This document shows positions 1-7,321 of a stretch of 64,000 bases of DNA, in pieces (the first letter of the stretch is position 1; each line of letters starts with the position of its first letter). This DNA comes from Streptomyces sp. MspMP-M5 (GTDB lineage Bacteria; Actinomycetota; Actinomycetes; Streptomycetales; Streptomycetaceae): NCBI RefSeq assembly GCF_000373585.1, contig NZ_KB891902.1, positions 18,307 to 82,306 of the forward strand, written 5' to 3'. Under the pieces are notes generated by a model. It did no database searches. It was not told the origin of the DNA and saw only the letters and a list, made by a program, of their open reading frames with translations. The translations under genes and the position numbers were made by a program.

Positions 1-1776
1 TGGCATGCGGCGGCGGCCGCGGTCGGCACCGACGACACCGTGGCCGAGCTGCTGGCCGCGCTCGCCGAACGCAGCCGCCGCACCGGCGGCGTGACCACCG
101 CCGCCCAGGCGCTGTGCCGCGCCGCCGCGCTGGCCTCGGACTCCCGCCGACGGGCCCGGTGGCTGGTGGACGCGGCCGAGTGCGCATGGACGGCGGCCAA
201 GACCGCCCACGCCGAAGCCCTCCTGGACCGCGCCGAGTCGCTGACCGACGACCCGGCGCTGCGGGCCCGCGCCGCCCGGGTGCGCGGCGCCATCACCCAC
301 GCCAGCAGCGACCCAGCCCTGGCCTGCCAGATGCTGCTGGACGGCGCCCGCCTGGTGGGGGAGACGGACGCGGAACTGGCAGGCGAACTACTGGTGATGG
401 CCGCCCGCTCGGCCTGGGTGGCCGGCGCCCCCGCGCATCTGACGGAGATCGCCGACCTCCTCGCCCGCCTGCACTCCCGAGCGGCCGCCCAGGGCGACAT
501 CGCCACCACCGGCACCGCGGTCGGCCCCGCCCCCACCACCGACCGGGCGGCGGCCATCACCGACCAGTTCTCCCGCCACTTCCACTACCTGGGCAGCCTC
601 GCCCCCGGCACCCACCCGACAGTCCACCCGACAGCGCCCCCGCGCCCCCCGGAAGTCCCGGTCGCCCGCATGGCTTGGCTCTCCCCCACGCACCCCAGGC
701 CCTGGATCTGGCCGCCGGTGTTCCTGCCGTATCTGACCGGGACGACCGAGGAGATGCTGCACGCCCACCAGCGCGCCGTCGACGAGTTGCGCAAGGTCGG
801 CGCCGTGGGTGCGCTCCCGATGTCCCTCGCCCCGCTGGTGGCGCTGCAACTCATCACTGGCCAGTGGCCCGCGGCGATCCCGCACGCCATCGAGGCCATC
901 GCCCTCGCCGACGACACCGGCCAGCTCGGCGCCGCCAGTCACCTGCGGGCCATGCTCGCCTGGGCCGCCGCCGCCCAGGGCGAGGGTGACCGCTGCCGCG
1001 CCCTGGCCGAGGAGTCCCTGGCCCTGTCGGTACCGCGCCGCATCACCTCCGCCATCGGCCTGGCGCAGTGGGCCCTGGGACTGCACGCCCTGGCCGAGGG
1101 CCACCCGGACCGCGCCGCCCGGCTCCTGGGCGAGGTCACCTCCCCCGGCGGACCCGCCGAGCACTTCATGGTCGGCTGGCTCGTACTCCCGGACCTCGTC
1201 GAAGCGTTGGTACGCGCCGGCGAACAGACGCAGGCCCAGGCAGCCCTGCAACGCTTCGAGCACCAGGCCAACCCCGACCACCTCCCGCACCTGCGCCCCA
1301 TGTGGCTCAGGTGCCGAGCCCTCCTCGCGCCCCGTCAGGACGCCGACGACCTGTACAACCAGGCCCTGGACGCCACCCACCCCTCGACCTTCGACACCGG
1401 CCGCACGCACCTCCTCTACGGCGAGTGGCTGCGCCGCAACCGCCGTATCAAGCAGGCGCGGGAACACCTCCACCAGGCCGAGACCTATCTCCGCACGCTC
1501 GGCGCCCGCCCCTGGACCGACCTGGCCCGCCACGAACTGCGCGCCGCCGGTGACCGCGCCCCCGATCAGCCGGACCCCGCAGCCACCGCCGAAACCGCCC
1601 GCCTCACCTCACGGGAACTCCAGATAGCCGGCCTGGCCGCCCAGGGCATGAGCAACCGCGACATCGCCGCCCGCCTCTTCCTCAGCCCCCGCACTGTCGG
1701 CTACCACCTCTACAAACTCTTCCCCAAACTCGGCATCTCCTCCCGCACCCAGCTCTACGGCAAGAACCTGGGCTGA
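1..1776 (+). CDS. LuxR-family transcriptional regulator (LAL-like), 5' end outside window
   Basis: The reading frame is open from the first base, so the gene starts upstream and about 591 residues are visible. The last 65 residues form a LuxR/GerE helix-turn-helix: LTSRELQIAGLAAQGMSN, then RDIAARLFLSPRTVGYHLYK. The preceding roughly 500 residues are Ala/Leu/Arg-rich helical repeats like the TPR-type region of large ATP-binding LuxR (LAL) regulators. The ATPase part, if present, lies outside the window. The protein would bind DNA through its C-terminus; the ligand is unknown. The following gene is convergent. Confidence 0.85.
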   Translation, partial: WHAAAAAVGTDDTVAELLAALAERSRRTGGVTTAAQALCRAAALASDSRRRARWLVDAAECAWTAAKTAHAEALLDRAESLTDDPALRARAARVRGAITHASSDPALACQMLLDGARLVGETDAELAGELLVMAARSAWVAGAPAHLTEIADLLARLHSRAAAQGDIATTGTAVGPAPTTDRAAAITDQFSRHFHYLGSLAPGTHPTVHPTAPPRPPEVPVARMAWLSPTHPRPWIWPPVFLPYLTGTTEEMLHAHQRAVDELRKVGAVGALPMSLAPLVALQLITGQWPAAIPHAIEAIALADDTGQLGAASHLRAMLAWAAAAQGEGDRCRALAEESLALSVPRRITSAIGLAQWALGLHALAEGHPDRAARLLGEVTSPGGPAEHFMVGWLVLPDLVEALVRAGEQTQAQAALQRFEHQANPDHLPHLRPMWLRCRALLAPRQDADDLYNQALDATHPSTFDTGRTHLLYGEWLRRNRRIKQAREHLHQAETYLRTLGARPWTDLARHELRAAGDRAPDQPDPAATAETARLTSRELQIAGLAAQGMSNRDIAARLFLSPRTVGYHLYKLFPKLGISSRTQLYGKNLG

Positions 1777-1928
1777 CGCCTGCTGTCGGGGCCTTTGCCA
1801 GGCACCGGCAACCTCCCGCCCACGTCGTTTCGGTGGACGGGGGCTGAGCCTCGGGGACGCAGTTCGTAGCACTTGGCGTCGGGTCGTAGCGCTTGGCCTC
1901 GGGGTGGCGGGTGAACGCAAGCGTCGTG

Positions 1929-2339
1929 TCAGCAGGCTGCGTCGCGCTTGAGCTTGTTCCAGACGGTTTGGAGGGCGGTGATGTCCTCGTCGTCGAGGAG
2001 ATCGTCGAAGACCTCAGCCAGGGCGGCGCGGCGGGTGGCGTTGGCTTCGGCGAAGGCGGTGCGGCCGGCCGGGGTGAGGGTGATCTGCACGGAGCGGGCG
2101 TCGTGGGGGGAGGGGGTGCGCTCGACCAGTCCGCGCGCCTGGAGCGAGTCGATGACGCGGGAGACCTGGCTGCGGCTGAGCAGCGCCTTGGCCCCGAGGT
2201 CGGAGGCGGCCATCGGTTCGTCCTGGGTGTGGAGCCAGAGCATGACCTCGAACCACGTCAGCGGCAGGTCGTGCGTGCGGGTCAGGGCGGCGTCGGCCTG
2301 TGCGGTGAGGGTGGTGCAGGCCCAGATCAGCCCGTCCTG
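1929..2339 (-). CDS. MarR-family regulator, normal start missing
   Basis: The minus-strand frame encodes a clear MarR winged helix: LTWFEVMLWLHTQ, then a recognition region with SRSQVSRVIDSLQARGLVER, a wing with DARSVQITLTPAGR, and a C-terminal helix ending NKLKRDAAC. Upstream of IWACTTLTAQ no ATG, GTG or TTG in frame with a ribosome site is found. The frame simply runs on into the antisense of the neighbouring SDR gene. MarR proteins usually have several more N-terminal residues. Such regulators commonly control a divergent oxidoreductase gene, as here. I infer that a deletion removed the shared intergenic region; the gene may be dead or expressed only by chance. Confidence 0.7.
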   Translation of the reverse strand, partial: QDGLIWACTTLTAQADAALTRTHDLPLTWFEVMLWLHTQDEPMAASDLGAKALLSRSQVSRVIDSLQARGLVERTPSPHDARSVQITLTPAGRTAFAEANATRRAALAEVFDDLLDDEDITALQTVWNKLKRDAAC

Positions 2340-2342
2340 ATC
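2325..2342. repeat. Inverted repeat GATCAG-N6-CTGATC at the MarR/SDR fusion point
   Basis: Perfect 6-bp arms lie exactly where the coding parts of the MarR gene (leftwards) and the SDR gene (rightwards) meet. It could be a scar of the rearrangement that joined them or a short hairpin. It lies inside both coding frames, which would be odd for a MarR operator. Confidence 0.5.
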
Positions 2343-3164
2343 ACCGGCACCTCCTCCGGCATCGGCCTGGCCACCGCCCTCGGCGCCGCCCGGGCCGGCT
2401 GGACGACCATCGCCACCATGCGCGACACCGCCAAGGCCGAGGCCCTGCTCAAGGCCGCCGCCGACCAGGGTGTCGCCGACCGCATCCAGGTCAATCGCCT
2501 GGACGTGGTCGACGCCGAGACCATCGCCACCTGCCTGGACGAGGTGATCGCCGAACACGGCCGCCTGGACGCACTGGTCAACAACGCCGGCGCCGGCCAG
2601 GTCGGCACCGCGGAACTCATCGAGCTCGACGACTTCCGCACCGCCATGGAGGTCAACTTCTTCGGCGTGGTGGCCCTCACCCGCGCCGCCCTGCCGCACC
2701 TGCGCGCCTCCCAGGGCCGGGTGATCACCGTCACCAGCGTCGGCGGCATCGTCGGCCAGCCCTTCAACGAGCCCTACTGCGCGGCCAAGTTCGCCGTCGA
2801 GGGCTTCATGGAGTCCCTCGCGCCCGTCGCCGCCGCCGTCGGCGTCGATGTCGCCGTGGTCGAACCCGCCGCCGTGGCCTGCGAGTTCGTCACCAGCATG
2901 AGCCTGGACCGCCCCGCCATGATCGCCGAGGCCGGGCCCTACGCCCCCGCCCTCGAGGCGTACTTCGACCGCATCCAGAACGTCTTCGTCACCGCCCAGT
3001 CCCAGGCAGCGGCCGCCGCCCCGATCGTCGAGGCCCTGACCGGCGACCGCCCGGCCTTCCGCATCCAGACCTCCGAACGCGCCCGCGAGGTGGTCAGCAC
3101 CAAGCTCGCCGACCTCGACGGCTCGGCCGTCCAGAACCTCACCCGCCCCTGGCTGACCAACTGA
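2325..3164 (+). CDS. Short-chain dehydrogenase/reductase, normal start missing
   Basis: This is a classical SDR of about 275 residues. The cofactor motif is TGTSSGIG near the visible N-terminus, followed by NNAGAG, a catalytic Ser in VTSVGG and the YCAAK catalytic Tyr/Lys. It should reduce or oxidise a carbonyl/alcohol with NAD(P)H. No start codon with a ribosome site precedes QPVLITG. The nearest in-frame GTG is at 2271, inside the antisense of the MarR gene, and would add an unusual Gly-rich leader. The enzyme body looks intact, so expression from that GTG cannot be excluded, but loss of the 5' end by deletion is more likely. Confidence 0.75.
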   Translation, partial: DQPVLITGTSSGIGLATALGAARAGWTTIATMRDTAKAEALLKAAADQGVADRIQVNRLDVVDAETIATCLDEVIAEHGRLDALVNNAGAGQVGTAELIELDDFRTAMEVNFFGVVALTRAALPHLRASQGRVITVTSVGGIVGQPFNEPYCAAKFAVEGFMESLAPVAAAVGVDVAVVEPAAVACEFVTSMSLDRPAMIAEAGPYAPALEAYFDRIQNVFVTAQSQAAAAAPIVEALTGDRPAFRIQTSERAREVVSTKLADLDGSAVQNLTRPWLTN

Positions 3165-3210
3165 CCGGCGACTGCGGCGACGTGCATGCGGCGAGGAGAG
3201 GGGAGGGGCG

Positions 3211-3516
3211 ATATCGAGTGCCGAGCCCGCACCGGCGATCGCCAGGCTGGCCGCTGTCGGTCTTCTGCGCCAGGCGACCGCACTGCTGCCACCTCGCGAG
3301 GCCGCCCCGCCCGCGTGCGGGGGCAGCGGTCTCGGCCAGGCTCTGGTGCGGCTGGGGAAGTATGCCGAGGCCCGCGCGGCGGTCGCGGAGGTGATCGAGA
3401 CCGCGCGCGGGCTGGACCGGCAGGCGGAGCGCATGTGCCTGGACGTACTCGGCCGGGCGGCACTCGGCCTGGGTGACGTCCGGACCGCCTCTCCGGGTGG
3501 CCACCTATTGAGGAGT
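3211..3516 (+). pseudogene. Remnant of a TPR-type regulator
   Basis: An open stretch without a usable start encodes GQALVRLGKYAEARAAVAEV followed by IETARGLDRQAERMCLDVLGR, a typical helical TPR pair as found in SARP or LuxR-type regulators. It is cut off on both sides and runs into the antisense end of the sigma-factor gene. No DNA-binding part is present. It is a fragment only. Confidence 0.45.
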
Positions 3517-4401
3517 TCAGGCGCTGAGGCCCAGCGTGGACAGGCGGTCGGGATCGGTGAGGATGTCGAGTCCGGTGATGCGACCGTCCCGGATGGTGAA
3601 CGACATGACCGACATCGGCCGTCCCTCGGCGAACGCGACCACACCGGGAGTGCCGTTGACCAGCACCGGACGCGCGTCCGCCGCGAAGCGGGCGAAGGTG
3701 ATCGCCTGCGACGCCACATCGGCCGCACCACGCCGCAGGACGCTCGGGATGCGCGTACCGCCGTCGGACCGCGCGACCACCTCCGGGTCGAGAACGGCCA
3801 AGAGCGCCTCGAAGTCGCCGCCACGGGAGGCGGTCAGAAAGGCGTTCACGACGTCGCGCTTGCGGGCGTTGTCCGTGTCGGCCGCCGGGGCGGCGCCCTG
3901 GACCCGGCGGCGAGCGCGGCTGGCGAGCTGCCGGGTGGAGACCGTGGTACGGCCGAGGACGGGAGCGATGTCGTCGAAGGGCACATCGAACATGTCGTGC
4001 AGCACAAAGGCCAGCCGCTCAGCGGGGGAGAGGGTCTCCAGCACGACCATCAGCGCGATGCCCACCGCGTCCGCGACCAGGACCTCCTGCTCGGGATCGA
4101 CGTGCCCGAGCTGGGTGACCACCGGGTCCGGCAGCCGGACCGCCTCCTCCTGCTCGGGCAGCGGATCCTCCCGCCGGGAGGTACGCGAACGCAGCATGTC
4201 CAGGCAAACCCGGCCGGCGACCGTGGTGAGCCAGGCACCCAGGTTCTTCACCTCGCTCACGTCGGTGCGGCCGAGCTTGAGCCAGGTCTCCTGGACGGCG
4301 TCCTCCGCCTCGGCCAGCGACCCCAGCATCCGGTACGCCACCGCCCGCAGTCCCGGCCGCTCCGCCTCGAAGCGTTCGGCCAGAGAAATGTCGTCGCTCA
4401 C
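3517..4401 (-). CDS. ECF41-type RNA polymerase sigma factor (SigJ-like)
   Basis: The protein has 294 residues. Region 2 lies at about residues 10-75 (YRMLGSLAEAEDAVQETWLK) and region 4 at about 115-170 (LSPAERLAFVLHDMFDVPFD). A SnoaL-like C-terminal domain fills about residues 180-290. That domain carries the SDGG patch and the DPDRLSTL tail, a form of the NPDKL motif that marks ECF41 factors, in which the fused domain controls activity in place of an anti-sigma factor. ECF41 genes often sit beside oxidoreductase or carboxymuconolactone-decarboxylase-like genes; the closest candidates here are the SDR and the luciferase-like gene. Confidence 0.9.
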   Translation of the reverse strand: MSDDISLAERFEAERPGLRAVAYRMLGSLAEAEDAVQETWLKLGRTDVSEVKNLGAWLTTVAGRVCLDMLRSRTSRREDPLPEQEEAVRLPDPVVTQLGHVDPEQEVLVADAVGIALMVVLETLSPAERLAFVLHDMFDVPFDDIAPVLGRTTVSTRQLASRARRRVQGAAPAADTDNARKRDVVNAFLTASRGGDFEALLAVLDPEVVARSDGGTRIPSVLRRGAADVASQAITFARFAADARPVLVNGTPGVVAFAEGRPMSVMSFTIRDGRITGLDILTDPDRLSTLGLSA

Positions 4402-4770
4402 CTGTCACACCCCCGTGTCGGGATCCGTCGGTCCAGTGACAGACGCTAACCGATCACCAGCGGAGCATCGCATGACCGCCCGATCCCCCAGCCACCACCC
4501 CCCCCGTCAGTGCCCGTCAGGCACCCGCTTCCGCGGCCAAACCACCCAGGGCGCCACGAGCGGCGAGACGACCGGCTACTGCCCGCCGGTCCGGCACCAG
4601 TGACTGGGACAACACGTTTCGCACGCGTCCCGATCCGGTTCGTTCTGGATCGGGACGCGTGGGCGTCGCTTGGTGGCCAGCCAGCTCCACATCGGCGACG
4701 CCGCCCATGGCGTGGCATCGGCAACGCCGTTCCCTTCCATGGCGCGGCATGGCGTGGCGTCGAAGCGTGC
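4402..4770. other. Intergenic region without a gene
   Basis: No convincing coding frame is seen. It holds the upstream region of the sigma-factor gene, a strong hairpin at 4622-4661 and, nearer 4690-4755, repeated short motifs of the type CATGGCG and GGCGTGGC. Confidence 0.5.
4622..4661 (-). terminator. Hairpin with perfect 15-bp stem
   Basis: CACGCGTCCCGATCC is followed by a 10-nt loop and its exact reverse complement. It lies about 110 bp downstream of the minus-strand luciferase-like gene. There is no T-run, as is usual for hairpin terminators in high-GC actinobacteria. Confidence 0.65.
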
Positions 4771-5757
4771 CTACCGTGCAGTCATTCCGTTGGAGTGCTC
4801 CTTGATCAGCTCGTAGGAGCGAAGGCGGTCATGGAGGTCGTAGACCGGAGTGGTGAGCATCAGTTCGTCTGCTCCGGTGTCGTTGGCCAGCTGTGCCAGT
4901 CGGTCCGCGACTGCCTTGGGTGATCCGTGGGCCTGCTGTGCACGGAAACCGGCCAGTGCCGCTCGCTCCTGTGCCGTGAAGGGGTGGTTGGCCGCTTCCT
5001 CGGGCGTGGGGAAGGGGATATCGCTGACGCCCTTCAGCAGCCCGGCCTTGACGACGTTCATCGGTCCGGCGCGCCAGGCGGCTTCCTCGTCGGTCTCGGC
5101 GCACACCGTCTCCACGCAGACCAGCACCCGGGGCTGCTCGCACCACCGGGACGGGGTGAAGGCGGTCCGGTAGCGTTCCACTGCTGCCTGGGTGTTCTCC
5201 GGCCGGATGTGGTGGGCGAGGGCGATCGGGAGGCCGAGTTCCGCGGCGAGGGCGGCACCCGCGGTACTGGAGGACAGCAGCCAGGGCTCCGGCAGCGGGC
5301 CGAGTGAGACTTCGTCCACCAGGAAGGAGAGGATCGCGGCCACATCGGCGCGGTACTCGGCATCAGTCGTCGGGCCGGCTCCGCGGCGCAGCGCCCGTGC
5401 GATGGCCTCGTCGAACGTGCCTGGGCCACGACCGACACCTATGTCGATGCGGTCCGGGTGCAAGGCGGCCAGCGTTCCGAACTGTTCCGCCAGCATGATG
5501 GGTGCATGGTTGGGGGCCAGCACTCCGCCCGAACCGAGACGGATCACCGAGGAGGACGCGGCGGCGTGCGCGATCAACACCACGGGCGGAAACGCGCCGA
5601 TGGCGGGGGAGTGGTGATGTTCGGCGTACCAGATCCGGTGGTAGCCCAGCCGTTCCAGCCCCTGTGCGAACGCGGCGGTGTCGCGCAGGGTCTTCACGGC
5701 CGGGGCACCGGACTGCACCATTGCGACTTCGAGTGCGGAAAGACGTACGTCAGTCAT
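4771..5757 (-). CDS. LLM-class flavin-dependent oxidoreductase
   Basis: The 328 residues match the luciferase-like monooxygenase family of the single-chain type often named MsnO8-like. The start MTDVRLSALEVAMVQSG, the stretch RIWYAEHHHSPAIG near residue 45, RLGSGGVLAPNHAP and the P-loop-like IDIGVGRGPGT are typical. These enzymes use reduced FMN (or F420 in some branches) to oxidise small organic substrates; the substrate is not predictable. The gene stands alone, divergent from the MFS exporter at 5975. Confidence 0.87.
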   Translation of the reverse strand: MTDVRLSALEVAMVQSGAPAVKTLRDTAAFAQGLERLGYHRIWYAEHHHSPAIGAFPPVVLIAHAAASSSVIRLGSGGVLAPNHAPIMLAEQFGTLAALHPDRIDIGVGRGPGTFDEAIARALRRGAGPTTDAEYRADVAAILSFLVDEVSLGPLPEPWLLSSSTAGAALAAELGLPIALAHHIRPENTQAAVERYRTAFTPSRWCEQPRVLVCVETVCAETDEEAAWRAGPMNVVKAGLLKGVSDIPFPTPEEAANHPFTAQERAALAGFRAQQAHGSPKAVADRLAQLANDTGADELMLTTPVYDLHDRLRSYELIKEHSNGMTAR

Positions 5758-5854
5758 GCGGTCAGCCTAGGACGTCATCTCGTGTGGTACGGCACGTTGT
5801 GCGTCATGTCGGGAACTCGTGGGACGACTGTTGCCGGCTGAGCCATGGGAGTGT

Positions 5855-5905
5855 TCCAACGGGCCTGCTCCAGCGAAGGTGATCCAACGGGGCTGTTCCA
5901 ACGGG
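5855..5905. repeat. Three TCCAACGGG direct repeats between divergent genes
   Basis: Copies begin at 5855, 5883 and 5897 in the divergent gap between the LLM gene and the MFS gene. They could be regulator sites. Spacing is irregular and no partner regulator is adjacent. Confidence 0.35.
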
Positions 5906-5974
5906 TGGTTGCTGAGGCGCCGTCGCAACCGCGGGGCTCTTCTGCGTGGTGATCTCCGTTGGTAGGGTCCGGCC

Positions 5975-7222
5975 ATGCCGCGCCGCTTGGTCGACGTCCC
6001 CGGGTACGTACGCTTCTGGATCGCCGACGCCGTCTCGGCGGTAGGTTCTCAGTTCACGACGCTCGCCCTGCAGATCCTCACCGCTGTCACCTTGAGCGCG
6101 TCGGCTACCGAGGTCGGTCTGGTCAACGCTGCCCGGTGGCTGCCGTACCTGCTCTTCGGCCTCGTGGCCGGGGTTCTGGTGGATCGCTGTCGCCGTAAGC
6201 CGCTGCTGGTAGCAACGGATCTGGCACGGGCGGCAGTTCTGGCGGTCATCCCCTTGCTGTATGCCGTCGATCGGCTGAGCATCGCCGCTCTTTGTGCGTG
6301 CCTCTTTGTCTTCGGGGTGCTGTGTCTTGTGTTCGAGGCCGCGAACCAGTCCTTCGTGCCGCGACTGGTGCCCAAGGACCTGCTGGGCGCCGGCTACGCC
6401 CGTCTGGAACAGGCAGGCGCGGTGTCCACCTCGGTCGGCCCTGTGCTCGCCAGTGTTCTGGTCAAAGCTGTCGGGGCGCCGCTCGCGGTGTTGGTTGACG
6501 CGCTCAGCTATCTGGCTTCCGGCCTGCTGCTCCTATCCGTCAAGGCCCATGACCCGGCACCTGACCGCGCCGAACGGCGCAGCCTCGCCGCCGAACTACG
6601 TGCCGGCGTGGCCTGGGTCTACCGGCACCGCACGCTGGCTCCCGTCGCGTTGACCTCGCATGCGATGTTGCTGTTCAACAGCATGGTCAGCACAGTGTTC
6701 GCGGTCTTCGCGCTGCGCGAGCTGAAGATCGGCAGCCTCGGCCTGGGCGTTGCCTACGCGTGCGGCGGCATCGGTGCAGTGATCGGCGGCGCGCTGTCCA
6801 CACGAGTGGCCCGACGGCTCGAGGTCGGAACGACCCTGATCGCCTTTCGACTGCTGGCCGCCATCGGCTGGCTGCCGCTGGTGCTGGCCGTGCGCGGCCC
6901 GTGGGCCCTGCCCTTGAGCGTGCTGGCGTTCTTCACCCTGTGGGTGGCCATCGGCATCGAAAGCCCCGTAGAGGTGAGCTACCGGCAAGCGGTGACCCCC
7001 GACCGGCTGCGCGGGCGCATGAACGCCACCATCCGCTCCTGCAATTGGGGCATGGTGGCGGTGGGAGCGCCGATCGGTGGGGCGCTCGCCGATGCTGTCG
7101 GCTACCGCTTCGCCCTCTGGGCCGGGCTTTCCGGAGCGCTCATGCAGGCCCTCCTCCTCGCTGTCTCCCGCGCTCGAGAAGCCCACACTAGGGACGAACT
7201 CCAACCCGTCGCGGCGACTTGA
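5975..7222 (+). CDS. MFS transporter, DHA3/MFS_3-like exporter
   Basis: The 415-residue protein has about 12 predicted membrane helices, a short N-terminus with VPGYVRFWIADAVSAVGSQF and the cytoplasmic loop VDRCRRKPLLVATDLARA between helices 2 and 3. These are typical of MFS_3 exporters such as macrolide or siderophore exporters. The second half has DRLRGRMNATIRSCNWGMV, also a family signature. It should expel a small molecule by proton antiport; the substrate is unknown. The gene is single and followed by a bidirectional hairpin. Confidence 0.87.
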   Translation: MPRRLVDVPGYVRFWIADAVSAVGSQFTTLALQILTAVTLSASATEVGLVNAARWLPYLLFGLVAGVLVDRCRRKPLLVATDLARAAVLAVIPLLYAVDRLSIAALCACLFVFGVLCLVFEAANQSFVPRLVPKDLLGAGYARLEQAGAVSTSVGPVLASVLVKAVGAPLAVLVDALSYLASGLLLLSVKAHDPAPDRAERRSLAAELRAGVAWVYRHRTLAPVALTSHAMLLFNSMVSTVFAVFALRELKIGSLGLGVAYACGGIGAVIGGALSTRVARRLEVGTTLIAFRLLAAIGWLPLVLAVRGPWALPLSVLAFFTLWVAIGIESPVEVSYRQAVTPDRLRGRMNATIRSCNWGMVAVGAPIGGALADAVGYRFALWAGLSGALMQALLLAVSRAREAHTRDELQPVAAT

Positions 7223-7270
7223 GACAGCCGGCGAGACAGTCAGCAAGAGCAGCCGGTGAGACGGTTGTCT

Positions 7271-7311
7271 GTTCCTCCCGCCCCGCCCTGCCGGGCCGAG
7301 GCGGGAGGAAC
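7271..7311. terminator. Bidirectional hairpin between convergent genes
   Basis: GTTCCTCCCGCC and GGCGGGAGGAAC form a perfect 12-bp stem around a 17-nt loop. It lies between the convergent ends of the MFS gene and the IclR-type gene. Confidence 0.8.
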
Positions 7312-7321
7312 AGGCGTCGTT

